Origin: Xenoacremonium recifei
Lineage: Eukaryota > Ascomycota > Sordariomycetes > Hypocreales > Nectriaceae
DNA length: 64,000 nt
Reading direction: 5' to 3'
NCBI GenBank assembly: GCA_012184525.1
Contig: WOFQ01000023.1
Coordinates: 186,001 to 250,000 of the forward strand
Part shown: piece after piece, positions 1 through 11,344 of the stretch
Numbering within the stretch: the stretch's first letter is position 1
How the letters are laid out: every line of letters starts with the position of its first letter
The notes under the pieces: model-generated
Told to the model about the DNA's origin: nothing
The model's input: only the letters and a program-made list of their open reading frames with translations
Databases searched by the model: none
Position numbers and translations under genes: made by a program

Positions 1-246
1 GCTAACAACCTGCCTGAAGCTTCTTGGGTGTCGGAACGAGCAGGTTTGCTTTAAAGTATTTTACACCGGTAAGTCAAGCTGCTTGCTATTGATGAGCAGC
101 GGATTATGTACTGAATCGGCGGCCGGTGACTCAGAGCTCGGTTACAGCCGCCTATACGCATTCATACATATTTTGCTGGCGGGCACCTTAGGCAGCCATT
201 GGCACACTTAAGATGGCAAGCTTCACTGCATCTTGTCACAAACAAG

Positions 247-254
247 TATAAATT
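247..254 (+). promoter_or_regulatory. TATA-like box upstream of the VIT/VWA gene
   Basis: TATAAATT lies about 400 bp before the ATG at 651. If it is used, the 5' leader is long (about 370 nt). That leader contains the pyrimidine-rich stretches common upstream of fungal start codons. This is a weak positional inference only. Confidence 0.25.
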
Positions 255-650
255 AAAGCCGCCTACCTCCTCATCTCATCTCCTTGCTAACAGCAACACT
301 AACACTAACACTGTCGATCCCACAATTATCGCGAAAGTCGACCTGGGGCAAGAGCTGCTCAGCCCCCTCAGCCGCACCTGCCAAGTTCAACCTTACGAAC
401 AGCCTCGGGGTTCATCTCCAACTCCGACTTGACTCCGACTTCTACCTTATTTATCGTCATCATCACCATCGTGATTTTGATTCCGTCAATCTCATCTTCC
501 TTCATCAAAAATCCACATCACTAAACAAACGTCTTCATCAATTAGACGACACTACCATCACCAGCGAGACTCGCACTGCTCAGCTCCCTCAGGAGTCCTT
601 GCTCTTGAGAAGCCACTCATCACCATCTTCAACACTACACGCAACCAACC

Positions 651-3500
651 ATGAGGCATCTCAAATTGCCGCTCTGCGGTTGCTACATCATCGTCAAGCA
701 CCAGCGCGTCTACCTGCCTCAAGTCCAGGTCAACGCATACACCTCCATCCTCTCCTCGACATCCCGCACCACCCTCACCCAGACCTTCACAAACCCCAAC
801 AAAGACTCGGCTCTCGAAGAGGTCAGCTACATCTTTCCATTGTACGATGGAGTCTCCGTTATCGGCTTCACTTGCACAGTTGATGGTTGTGTAATCAAGG
901 GCGTCGTTAAGGAGCGTCAAAAGGCCAAGAAGGTCTACAAGGAGGCCAAGGACCGAGGCGAGACAGCGGCGCTGCTCGAGCAGTCCGCGGAGGCTGCCGA
1001 TGTCTTCACCACATCGATCGGCAATGTCCCTGCGGGCAAGGACGTCAAGATCGAGATCACGTATCTGGGCGAGCTCAAGCACGATGCCGAGGTTGACGGA
1101 GTGCGATTCACCATCCCTACCCAGGTGGTTCCTCGCTACGGAGCTTCGCCTAACTACAGTTGCATGCACTATCAAGGAGGTGTCCGCGAGGGCGATGGCA
1201 TCTCCATTACAGTTGACGCCGAGATGCCCGATGGCTCAGCCATCAAGTCTGTCCGGTCTCCCTCTCATCCCATCTCAGTGAGCATCGGCGCTACCTCCAC
1301 GGCTTCAGAAGCCGAACCATCCCTCCAGCGAGCGTCCGCAACCCTGGCCCTGGGATCTGCTGAGCTGGACAAGGATTTTGTCATTCAAATTGTCGCCACC
1401 AACATTGGAGACCCGACGGCTATTCTCGAGACACACCCGACTATCCCCAACCAGCGGGCCATCATGACGACACTGGTGCCCAAGTTCAACCTCCCACCTG
1501 AGCGGCCCGAGATTGTCTTCATCTTGGATCGTAGCGGTAGCATGTCAGGCAAGATTGCCGACTTGCGAACCGCCATGGAAATTTTCCTCAAATCGCTTCC
1601 TGTTGGGGTCAAGTTCAATATTTGCAGCTTCGGCACTCGCTTCGACTTCCTTTGGTACAAGTCCCGTACTTACGACGAAGATTCTCTTGAGACAGCTGTC
1701 AGGCACGTCAAGGGAATTACTGCCAACTACGGTGGTACTGAGATGTACAAGCCTGTCGAGGAGACTTTCAACCGACGCTATGCCGACATGAATTTAGAAG
1801 TCTTCCTGCTCACCGATGGCGAGATTTGGAGCCAAGATTCGCTGTTCGAGCTCATCAATAAATCTGTCAAGGAGAGTAAGGGTGCGATCCGGGTATTCTC
1901 TCTGGGTATCGGTTCCGGAGCAAGTAGTTCATTGATCGAAGGTATTGCTCGTGCTGGAAACGGATTCGCTCAGTCAGTGGATGATCATGAGAAAATGGAT
2001 AAGAAGGTCGTTCGTATGCTCAGGGGAGCTCTCTTCCCCCACATCATCGACTACTCTCTCTCGATCAAGTACGAAAAGGGATCGTCTGGAGACAACGAAG
2101 ACGATGATTTCGAGCTAGTGGAGAACGTCATGGACGCCCTGAAGATTGACGTCGAGAAGGAAGAGCAAACAAAGCCCGTGGCCGAAGCTCCCAAGAAACC
2201 AATCTCTTTGTTCAACCCGGACGCAAAGGATGTCGACACTGAGATGACGGATGCACCATCCGTTGACGACAAGTATAGTCACCTCCCTGCTGTTCCGATT
2301 CCGCGATATTTGCAGACGCCTGGGGAAATACCGGCTCTATACCCCTTCAACAGGACTACTGTCTACGTCTTGCTCTCCGAAGCCACACCCGAGCAACAGC
2401 CCAAGTCCGTTGTCCTCAAGGGTACATCTGCTCACGGGCCCCTAGAGCTCGAGATCCCCATTACAGTTCTCGCCGACAAAGGCACCACGATCCACCAGCT
2501 CGCCGCACGCAAGGAGGTCAAGGAGCTCGAAGAGGGCCGAGGTTGGTTGCTCCAGGCCAAGGATGCCAGCGGGGAGCTCTTGAAGAAGAAACACCAGGGT
2601 CGCTTCTCCGACATGGTGGAGCGAGAAGCTGTCCGCCTGGGCGTGGAATATCAGGTTGGAGGCAAATGGTGTTCCTTTGTTGCCGTCCAGGCGAATGACG
2701 AGGAGGAGGTGGGTGAGCTCGAGGTCCTGCATGACCACGGCGGCCAAAGTGACGCTTTCACAAAGTACTCCCAGAGCGGCATCGGGGCTGTTAAGTTGGC
2801 GTCGAATCGAAGGATGGTGAGAGTGGCCGCCCCGATGGCAAGCTTCGGTGCTCCAGCTGGCAGAAATCCTGCCCCAGCTGGTAGAAGTCCTGCTCCAGCC
2901 GCCAGAAGTCGTGCGCCAGCCGCCAGAAGTCATGCGCGAGCCTGCAGAAATCGTGCGCCAGCTGGTTACTTGTCTTCTTCGGACGAGGATGAAGCATTTG
3001 GGCTCTTTGATTCGGGTCCACCGATTGCCTCGGATGCAAGGGTTTGCGATACCCGGGCTGATACTTCGGGTTCCATGGCCAATGCATTGAGTGCGAGCCT
3101 GGGGTTGCGTAAGTCATCCAGAAAAACTGCGTCATTGTCCGACGACTCAGATGATGACTGGGATACCGAGAAGAAAAAGACATCACAAGTCGGAGGTTCT
3201 GGCAGAAGCGACACCCTTCAGCTACTCATCTCACTGCAGTCCTTCGTGGGCAGTTGGACCTGGACCCAAGACTTGCAGACCATCATCGGAATGACGAAGG
3301 ATGACTTGGCCAAGCTTAACCTGCCCATCGGCTCTCGGGATGACGTCCAGGCTACGCTCTGCGCGGTGGCATATTTCAAGAACCACCTTGCGGCGGAGAA
3401 GGACACATGGGAGCTCGTAGTTGAGAAGGCCGAGGGTTGGCTGAAGAGTCAGTTTGATGAATGGGAGAAGTATGTGACGATGCTGCAGGGTCACCTGTGA
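651..3500 (+). CDS. VIT and von Willebrand factor A domain protein
   Basis: A single-exon protein of 949 residues. Residues 1-140 match the vault/inter-alpha-trypsin (VIT) domain (CGCY near the start, then RVYLPQVQVNAY and a TLTQTFTNP-like segment). A VWA domain follows at about 285-460 with a complete MIDAS: D293-R-S-G-S297, a Thr in GGTEM near residue 363 and an Asp in LLTDGE near 389. This predicts divalent-cation-dependent protein binding. A seven-residue repeat at about 734-772 separates this core from an acidic Ser/Asp-rich linker and a conserved C-terminal helical segment (ALQSF-like, here LQSFVGSW). The start is the first ATG after a stop-free leader and begins directly with the VIT domain. 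There is no signal peptide, so it is probably cytosolic. The molecular role of the fungal family is not established. Confidence 0.88.
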   Translation: MRHLKLPLCGCYIIVKHQRVYLPQVQVNAYTSILSSTSRTTLTQTFTNPNKDSALEEVSYIFPLYDGVSVIGFTCTVDGCVIKGVVKERQKAKKVYKEAKDRGETAALLEQSAEAADVFTTSIGNVPAGKDVKIEITYLGELKHDAEVDGVRFTIPTQVVPRYGASPNYSCMHYQGGVREGDGISITVDAEMPDGSAIKSVRSPSHPISVSIGATSTASEAEPSLQRASATLALGSAELDKDFVIQIVATNIGDPTAILETHPTIPNQRAIMTTLVPKFNLPPERPEIVFILDRSGSMSGKIADLRTAMEIFLKSLPVGVKFNICSFGTRFDFLWYKSRTYDEDSLETAVRHVKGITANYGGTEMYKPVEETFNRRYADMNLEVFLLTDGEIWSQDSLFELINKSVKESKGAIRVFSLGIGSGASSSLIEGIARAGNGFAQSVDDHEKMDKKVVRMLRGALFPHIIDYSLSIKYEKGSSGDNEDDDFELVENVMDALKIDVEKEEQTKPVAEAPKKPISLFNPDAKDVDTEMTDAPSVDDKYSHLPAVPIPRYLQTPGEIPALYPFNRTTVYVLLSEATPEQQPKSVVLKGTSAHGPLELEIPITVLADKGTTIHQLAARKEVKELEEGRGWLLQAKDASGELLKKKHQGRFSDMVEREAVRLGVEYQVGGKWCSFVAVQANDEEEVGELEVLHDHGGQSDAFTKYSQSGIGAVKLASNRRMVRVAAPMASFGAPAGRNPAPAGRSPAPAARSRAPAARSHARACRNRAPAGYLSSSDEDEAFGLFDSGPPIASDARVCDTRADTSGSMANALSASLGLRKSSRKTASLSDDSDDDWDTEKKKTSQVGGSGRSDTLQLLISLQSFVGSWTWTQDLQTIIGMTKDDLAKLNLPIGSRDDVQATLCAVAYFKNHLAAEKDTWELVVEKAEGWLKSQFDEWEKYVTMLQGHL
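2850..2965 (+). repeat. 21-bp in-frame repeat coding for APA(G/A)R(S/N)x units
   Basis: Five to six imperfect 21-bp units inside the VIT/VWA gene encode APAGRNP, APAGRSP, APAARSR, APAARSH and ARACRNR, followed by a partial unit. The segment is basic, Pro/Ala-rich and probably a disordered linker. Copy number could vary between strains. Confidence 0.7.
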
Positions 3501-4833
3501 GAAAAGCTGTATGACTGAGCCGTTCTGGAGATTGGGGATATGCATATGGAAACGGAACGACAGAGACTGCACAGAGGACGTGTCATGAATCCGCAGTTGG
3601 TGATGACTTAGTAATTACTATCACTATAGGTACTGTCTATGCGAATAATGAAAGTAATGCTATGACATGAGAGCAATCCCCTTCGATTGACCCCTCCACA
3701 GTACTCTCTTCTATAAAAGGTCATAGACGTAATGATGTAACATTCAATTATAGCCGAATGCATTTCGGGTAATGCTAAAGTGGTGTGTATATATATACTT
3801 GTTCAGTTCCGGCTCTCCGTCGTAATTACTGGACCCCTTGAAGTGCCAACCGCTGGAGCTAGAGCTCGAACTGGAGTCGTATAGACCGACGGCGAGACAC
3901 TTCGGCGGCATTGGGAGGCGCGAACCATGGAATGGAGGTGCGACGGGCACCCGAGAGCAAGGCTGATGTGGTAGGCTGGGACTCGGAGGCCGGTGATGGT
4001 GCTGGAATTCGTTGTAGGTCTTGCCTGGGCCCTTGGCTTCAAGACAAGTCGTATGAACGGTCTGAGGCTGGACTCGGAGTCGGTCTTGCGAGAAGCCTAT
4101 GTGCTGAGTTATGCCTAGGGGTTGGATTGACATCTCGATTCGATGTCTTTCTTGCTGGTGGGAATGGCTAGAGGAAGCGGCGCCGAGGTTGCTGAGTATT
4201 GCCCTGTCAGGGGAGAAGAGTCGTGGGAGGATGGGGATGACGTGTGGTTGATGAAGTTGAGAACGGGACTCAGCGAAGGAGATTTATGGTGAGTCGGGGC
4301 TGTGAACCCTTTCTCGAAGGTAGAAGTCCATCTCGGTCAAGGCTTTACTGGTGTTGTTGAGTTGAGACACTGCTGGCGAGAAAGAAGTAAGTAGTAGAGG
4401 GTGGTATTTATACTTGTAGAAAGGCGTTGATGGAGACTTTATCGGAGTGTTCAACTCCAGGGGGAGGCCATGTCGTGAATGTGGCACCGGGAGGTTTTGT
4501 GTGGAAATGAATCAAGGTGAGATGTGGACGAAAAGTGATAGTACAATTTGAAGAGAAGGCAAGTGATTCAAATTCGGGAAGTGGTTTGTAACAGTGAGTG
4601 TTTGTCGAAGCTCATCTCAATGCTCGAGTCAGTGAAACAGCATGAGAGAGAGGGTTTGTGATGGACGCCAAGGGCAAACAAGCAGGATGGTTGTGACTGA
4701 CAGATTCCCATGTGCAACACCATAATCTGCTCGTTGTAAAAAGACAGCTACTTATATCACCAAACCGACTCAAGACACTCCTCGTAAGATTGCAATACTT
4801 CTTCATAGACCCCTTAAAATATCTCTATCCACC
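3501..4833. other. Intergenic region without a supported gene
   Basis: This holds the 3' flank of the VIT/VWA gene and the promoter of the kinase-like gene. Short open frames on both strands (for example 3744-4133 minus) have low-complexity Ser-rich or Pro-rich translations and no recognisable domain, so I do not call them. Confidence 0.6.
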
Positions 4834-5759
4834 ATGACAAGCCCCTCCAGCGGTGCGCCTATGACCCTCTCCAACCTGGTCAAGCTCAGAAAGGGCACTA
4901 TCGGCCAGACATGGAGAGCAACACACGCCAGAAGAGGACTTCTCGTGGCCGTAAAGAAGATCCCCATCAGCTTCTTCCGAGACGCAACGAGTATGACGAC
5001 TCCTGACTCAACAGTGCAAGGAGTGATGGATCTGCGATACCACCGACATGTAAGTCTGCCAATATCCTCAGGGGAATGATCATTATAGTAACAATTTAGC
5101 CGCATCTCCTAGAAATCGACCGCGTTTTCGTTAGTGACGATAATGGAATCGAGTTGTGCATCATCACGCCCTTCTGCCAGAACAGTCTCCAACATCTCAT
5201 CGACGAGGCGCGCTTCATCGACGGCACAGACTTCATCAACACGTTCCTAGGCGAAACGCTCAGCGCCCTCGCCTTCCTGGCGTCCCACCACCTACCACAC
5301 GGCAACCTGAAGCCTGCCAATATATTGTACTCGCGGCCTAATCTCGAGTATCAATGGCAGCTCGCAGACTTCGGACTGGTGCGCCACCTGAAGCCGCAGG
5401 GGAACAGGATTGGGGTCTACCAGGCGCCAGAGATGAACGATGTTGGAAGACCGAGCTGTGAGGCCGATGTGTGGGCGCTGCTGGCGTGCTTTGTGATGGC
5501 GATGGGGAATGTGTGTAATCTGGAGGGTAGGGAGAGGCTGGTGATGCCGAGGGAAGAGATTGCGAGGACGTGGTTGTTGGTGCAGGTTGGGGAGTTTGTG
5601 AGGGAGGAGAGGTGGGCGATGATGAGGCCGATGGGGGAGGGGGAGCCGGAGAAGAGGGCGACGGCAGAGCGTATGTTGAGTGTTTTGGATCCGGTGAAGA
5701 TTGGGGGGGCAATCAGAATAGGGGCTGGGCTTTGGAGAAATACTTATGTTAATTACTAA
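4834..5759 (+). CDS. Small protein kinase-like protein, probable pseudokinase
   Basis: Two exons, 4834-5049 and 5100-5759, joined across a 50-bp intron (GTAAGT..TTTAG), give 291 residues. The kinase fold is recognisable: a degenerate glycine-loop region (RKGTIGQTWRA), the VAIK lysine (VAVKK), the catalytic loop HGNLKPANIL, the metal-binding ADFGLV and the activation-segment motif YQAPEM, then a short C-lobe. In the catalytic loop HRD has become HGN, so the catalytic base Asp is replaced by Asn. VAIK and DFG are kept, so nucleotide binding may survive while phosphotransfer should be lost or weak. At 291 residues it is a minimal kinase domain with no other domain. The ATG at 4834 sits in a good ACC context. 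Confidence 0.75.
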
Positions 5760-6062
5760 CAGAGCACCTATAAATGATCGCCTTCTAATTGGCGCTCTAG
5801 GCATACTTCACATATCAGCGTTGTATATCTTTGCTATAAACTTAACGTCGTTGAAGCACATAAGTCACCAAAATAGGGGCCACACACTTGAGCTCCAATT
5901 GCCAAGGAAGTAATTATTGCGCTGCATTCCCTAGCTATGCTAATAGTCTATCTATGAGACAAATCTCTCTATATCCAACAGTAAAACATGCAAAATCGCA
6001 CGCTCCAGTCCGCTTTTTCCTCCTCCCCCTTCGGTATATACAGTCTTACGAGGGAGACACGT

Positions 6063-7315
6063 TTAGAACAGGAAGAAGACAACACAGGCGCCCAGCAGCA
6101 CCCACACGTTAGGCGAGATGTGCTCTCCGCGCGCCGTGGCCGAGGTCGTCACGGTAGCAGGGGTGGAGGTGGCGGTGCTGCCCGAGGAGGAGGTCATGCT
6201 GGAGTTGCTCGAGCTGGAGGCGTTGGAGGCGGCTTTGTTGGCGACGGTGGTGGCTTCGGCAGAGGCAGCAGATGTCGCAGTAGCAACTGTCTTGGTCTTG
6301 GTGCTGGTCTTCTTGGTGCTGGTAGAGCTGGATGCCGCCGCAGAGCTGCTGGACGAGGAGTCGCCATCCACAGCGTCATACTCGATGCTCGTATAGTCGC
6401 CCGTCTCGTCGCCATACGTGTAGCTCTTGGCCGGGTTGTAGTTCTCAATCTTGACGCTCTCAACGGTCATGGTGAAAGGGCCATCATCATAGTCCGTCTC
6501 ACCACCAGCCCACTCAATGGTGCCCTCGGAGTTGTCGCTGTCACCACCGGCCCAGATGCCCAGCTTGATACGCATGGGCGTCTGCGGGTAGTTGGAGCCG
6601 TCAAGGGCGTCGGCGTAGGTCAGGGTGCGCGTGACGGTGCCGTCGATGTACCAGATGGTCTCGGAGGAGGTCCAGGTGATGGTGTAGTTGTGCGAGGTGC
6701 CCTGGGTGTCAGTCACGTCGGAGATGCCGCCGCGGTCGCCGGTCGAATTGCCCTTGCCGAAGTAATCGGTCTGGACCTCGCCGTTCTCGCCGCCGAGCCA
6801 TTCCCAGTCGCTGCGAGTGAGTGTTGGTGAGGATTCAGGGGTTCAGGGGGGAGGGCCAAACTTACATCTCGTCTAGATCGTCAGACAGCAGGATAGCGCA
6901 CGAGACAATGCCGGTACCGCTCGCCGCCTTCATGTGCACCTCGACTCTGCCGAAGAAGATGTACCAGTCGGTCTCCAGCGTTGGCGCATCGCCCTTCTCG
7001 CTGATGGTGAACTTGGCGCCCGTGGACGCGTAAGTGATGTCGCCAGTGCCGACAGAGCTCCAGTTGTCCGAGTCCTCGCCGGCAGTGAAGTCAACAGAGT
7101 ACGAAGACTTGGTCAGACCGGTGTCAGCAGAGCAGGAGGCTGGTGGCTGGCTGTTAGCAGACGGCTCTACGAACGACACTTTGCGCTGGTGGGCGGTCAG
7201 CTGCAGAGGAGAGAAGCTTACTGTTGGTCAGAGGGTCGCAGTCCGTGTAAGTCTGCGCCGCGACGGACGAGAGCAGCCCGGCCGCCGCGAAAGCGAGAGT
7301 GAGTGGCTTGAGCAT
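6063..7315 (-). CDS. GPI-anchored GH16 CRH-type chitin-glucan transglycosylase
   Basis: Three exons (7315-7222, 7139-6866, 6810-6063) give 371 residues. Residues 1-20 are a signal peptide ending in Ala before QTYTDCDPL. The Cys-rich start followed by SCSAD is typical of fungal Crh/Utr2 enzymes. The GH16 catalytic motif DEIDWEW is rebuilt exactly across intron 2 (nucleophile Glu about 122, acid/base Glu about 126), with a WLGG segment after it. The C-terminal third is Ser/Thr/Ala-rich and ends in a hydrophobic tail (WVLLGACVVFFLF) that fits a GPI signal. Family members crosslink chitin to beta-glucan at the cell wall; that activity is inferred by family. Introns are 82 and 55 bp. Confidence 0.9.
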
Positions 7316-9641
7316 GGTGTATAGAGTCAGAAGGTCAACGAGTGTGCGAAGCGAAAGAGAAAGGAAAACAGAAAGAGCTTTTTAAAAGGATAGCGAGCGT
7401 CACGACGAAGTAAATAGTAGCAGCAGTTCAGAGCAAAACGGGCCTCCCAGCAGCAGCTCCCGCAACATATGAGACATGCTGCCCGGCCCCGGGAATGCAA
7501 TGCTCGACCAGGCCCAGATTCTCGAAGCTCGCGCGGCAGAGCCTAGCCGGTGCGTGCGTGACGTGGATGCGGCTCCAACAGGGTTGCGTAATGCGTGCTG
7601 CGAGCGGCTGAGCGGCCCTGAAGATGAAGCCATGGTGGAGATGGTTTGCAGGCTAGGAGGGCGAGACGCGTGGTGGTGGGGAGGGAGGGAGAACCCCTTT
7701 TTTTGGGCTTTGGGGTTGCCCCCTTGACTGACTGTCATGGAAAGGTCGATGGTGTATGGCAGACGGCATTTGATTCGAGAGTATCTCATAATTGTGTAGA
7801 AAAGGGCGAAAGTCTCTGAGTCTGTCCTCCTCAACACCATCACAAACACTCCCTCCCCGGGAGATCTACGCCAAGCCCTCTCGCTCGCACACCCTCCAGA
7901 CGGATCTCACGCGCGTCCCATCTCGTCCTCACCACAGTAACAATCGGCATTCCCCTCCGAGGCGTCATCGATCCGGGCCGTGGCTGGGGCGCTGGCACTG
8001 CCGCTAGCACGAGTGTCAACGCCCGCTAGCAGGGATATCCCAGCGCTCCGGCACGTCAATGCCGCTACTGGCATTCTTTAAGAAGGGCCTGAGTGCCGCG
8101 CATCCAGCCAGATCCAGGATCCTCACGCCGAGGTGAAACTGGCCCCCGGGTGGCGCAGGCACGGCCAGTCCGCGACAGTCAATTTATTATTAGCATGGAT
8201 GGCTAATCGTTCATTGTTCGGGCGAATCATGCTGCTCACGTGCGAGGCTATTGTTTGAGTGCTCATGCAATGTCTCGTCTCACTCATTTATTCCATTCAC
8301 CACCTCACCGGCGATCCTCTAAATGAGCGAATCCGTGAGATTGATTATTCCGAGCTTCAACTAAGTTGTGCACATGATCTCTATTTTTTCAGTCTAGCTC
8401 AATCAATTAATGTGCTGACACTAATTTGAGAGAATACCCATCCCGGCCCGAGTTGTCTCTCCATCTAGTGCAAGTCTTTGAAGCAGGCCCATTAGTTCAC
8501 AGAATCAAGCATAACAACATTGAGGCCAACTAAAGTCGGGATCAAGGACGTGTGGAAAGGTGCGACAATAACCAGATCATGGTCTTCTAGATACCAATGC
8601 GACTGGTCCGGTCCGAAGATAACGTCAAGGGCCGCCTGTAGCCGCGGCTTACGAACGACCCAGTGAGGCTTAAGCCGATATGTTAAGTCATTGTCTGCCT
8701 TTGCAGGCTTGGGTCCCTGCACGAGAAGAGTCATGGTAATTTCGGGGCGATGAAATGGAGTTGCAGGGTAGAGATCTGGCAAAGTCGAGATATCTCAAGA
8801 GAGAGGACGCATTTCCCAGGCTCGGGAAAGAGAATTTATATTCTCTAAAATAATTCCTAGTATCCTCTCAATCACAGTGAATTCGGCGAAATAATAAGAG
8901 TCATTGCCAGAATTCTTCTTGGGTAGAGCGCAATGCTGACGCCCGTCTGTCTTCCATCATATGCAAGACAAGCGAATAATCAAAGATCTTTACGAGTCCC
9001 CATTTTACTGATTGTGGAACTAGATTCGATTAGGCGGATTGTTCCTCTAGTCTCATGTCATCTTTCTACCTCAAAAACTATAGTCAATGGCGGCCTAGAT
9101 TTTGATTGAGTTGAAAGCCCAGTCCTTATTTATTACGAATATCACTATAGTTGCTGGCGCACTAACAGTCTGGGAATATTTCATCGTGGTAGGTGCAATG
9201 TTGGTCATAATCATCTCACGGTCCTTGAAGCTTGTTGGGCAAGTCATTTGTCCAGCATTATGGAGTATAAATCGACAAAAAGCAGTCCACCCAGAAAAAG
9301 ACTTATAAGTATCTGCATCACCGTAAATTTATTAGAACACACACGAATAGGTCTCTCGAAGTTTAGCAGAAGCATGGTGTTGAATTCTCTCTTCACTCCA
9401 GCACTGACTCATCCACATCATCGCACACCCTCATTGCTGTATTATTGATTGAATGCATGGGATCACGCGTACAAAGTTAGGATCAGCGATCCGAGTCGCT
9501 GGTCAAACAAAGAACCAAGCCAATGATGTTTCAACTATGTCATTTTGTCCAACTCTGTGATATATACAACCGTCATATGTGCCGCGGCCAACCTTGTCTG
9601 TCTAAATCAACCGCATCGATGCTAAAACGCCATGATAGCTT
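7316..9641. other. Long intergenic region, one doubtful small ORF
   Basis: This is the promoter side of the GH16 gene followed by AT-richer sequence. A minus-strand frame at 8492-8734 could encode 80 residues (starts MTLLVQGPKPAKADND, ends VVMLDSVN) but has no recognised domain. It may be a remnant of a longer gene. The 7400-7849 minus frame overlaps the GH16 promoter and looks non-coding. Confidence 0.5.
8492..8734 (-). CDS. Doubtful small hypothetical ORF
   Basis: An 80-residue frame starting at an ATG at 8734. The translation has normal amino-acid composition (for example SHWYLEDHDLVIVAP) rather than shadow-like low complexity, which is why it is listed. No signal peptide, membrane segment or known motif is visible and no neighbour supports it. 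It could be a gene fragment or chance. Confidence 0.2.
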   Translation of the reverse strand: MTLLVQGPKPAKADNDLTYRLKPHWVVRKPRLQAALDVIFGPDQSHWYLEDHDLVIVAPFHTSLIPTLVGLNVVMLDSVN

Positions 9642-10561
9642 CTATAGTCTATTACTGATCTCCTCCAATATTTGAAGCTCCTCCTGCGCAAGGTAAATAT
9701 GATCCGGCAAGATCAGCTTACCCGGTTGAATCATAACCTCCTGCGTCGGCCTTCGAGATTGCGACTCCTCTTGAATCTTCAATTCCTCTTCACTGACTGC
9801 TCCCTTGCCACTCTCTTCATCCGAAGCTCTTTTTAGTTTGGCATCGGGTTTTCGCAGGTCTTCAGGTGTCCACCAGTACGACGGGAATACTCGTTGGATG
9901 TTATTCACGAGCATCGCGACTACCAGCATGATGGCGCAGTTGAACAGCACCACGGGGATGAAGAACCAGCCTAGGTGCAAGATCTGGTCGTCTACCACTG
10001 CTAGTAGCGCAGTCGCTCCGGCGGGAGGATGGACTGTCTTCGTGAGTGCCATCACAGACGTGACAGTCGCGCATGAGACAGCGCCTCCCAGCCATCGGAT
10101 CGATTCGAAGTCGGAGCTTAGCTGAAACAGCTTGCAAATGCCCATGCCCAGGGTTGCCGCGATGGTTTGGCCCAGTAAGAAGTTTCGTGGCTGTGCAAGA
10201 GGCGACTCAATTGCATAAAACTCCAGTACTGCTCCCGCACCCTACAAGCAGTCAGACAATGTCGCATTTCCTAAGGATTGAGGACCACACTTACAAAGCT
10301 GCCAACTATTATCGGAGCGCCATGGTGCTTGAACGAAGGTATGCGCTCTGAGCAGACCTCGATGATAGAGATAGCGCAAAAGATGCCACAAAACGCCCAG
10401 AAGACAGGCACGAATGTACCGAGGTCTCGAGGTTTTTGTCGTCGGTGGCCGAAGAAGTATGCGATCGGGTAGGGAATGTGGCGCCAAGGAGGAGGAGGGA
10501 CGAAGCGATTGAGGCATCGATCTATATCGAAGAGCCAAGTTGTGGGATTGAGGCGGGACAT
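9642..10561 (-). CDS. HPP-family integral membrane protein
   Basis: Two exons, 10561-10295 and 10241-9642, across a 53-bp intron (GTAAGT..TGTAG) give 288 residues. The family-naming motif is present as HPPAGATALLAV. At least five hydrophobic spans are visible, including FVPVFWAFCGIFCAISIIEV, a Gly-rich APIIVGSFGAGAVLEF span made at the exon junction, and WFFIPVVLFNCAIMLVV near the end. The C-terminus is a charged, probably cytosolic tail. HPP proteins are membrane proteins; bacterial and chloroplast members have been linked to nitrite transport, but I would not transfer that here. I chose the ATG before SRLNPTTWLFDIDRC because it starts the conserved N-terminus; an in-frame upstream frame reaches 10651. 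Confidence 0.82.
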
Positions 10562-11344
10562 TGTGAGGATGAGGGGAATGATGGCGATTGATGAGAGACT
10601 GTCAGACGGATCATCGAAGTTGATATAAGAATAAAATGTGCTGAATGACAAAATATGATTGAGCGAGTACCTCGGTACTTGTCAAGGTTGCCGGACAGTC
10701 GCGCCTTCCGTCAGTCACCCGCCCTAGCACCCGAAGCAAGAACAAACCAGAACCGAAACCGCACCTTCCCTCCAAAACTCGCCCTTATATGACTCTTTGC
10801 GTGTCTAATCCGCGGAGATTCCAAAACCTCCCATCATTTCGTGCTCCGCCAGCGCGCCCTTCTCATTGGCATTTAGCAACCTGCGATTTCGTAACGCAAA
10901 CTGCTCTGTGAGGCTCGCGGAGGGTTGCCAAGGCGGGTAATTATGGGGACTGGGCTTCCCCGGAAAATCTGGGCTGCAGGGGGATTATTCAGCGAGGTTT
11001 CGGGGAGGCCGGGGATGGTTCGGGGTGTGATGTAATGGGCGGGATTGACTCATAGGGAGATGGGAATCTCAATTTCGGATCTGAGGGCATAGCGAATGCC
11101 GAGGGGAAGGAATTTTCTTCGAGATGTGTAAGCAGCAGCGTGGACGTCACAGGAACGGATGTGCGAGAATGAGCAACTCCAGAATCCGCTCTGACACTAG
11201 GATGGACACGAAGTCTTGCAAGATCTTGCAGTCTAGGTCGGCATTGACAGCGAATGTATCCAAAGTATGTGCAACTGCCCCCATTTCTCCTCCGACGGTA
11301 TCTGGACAGCGTGTCTCAGACATAGCAGCTCGGAATTTGTCCAT
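10562..11344. other. Intergenic region
   Basis: This contains the promoter of the HPP gene and the 3' flank of the peptidase gene. I see no supported gene. Short frames such as 11124-11348 plus lie antisense to the last peptidase exon or its UTR. Confidence 0.6.

Noticed and set aside
5988..6830. 280-residue plus-strand frame
   Set aside because: Antisense to the GH16 gene, Gly/Arg-rich, no domain.
7400..7849. 149-residue minus-strand frame
   Set aside because: Lies in the GH16 promoter, Ser-rich, no motif.
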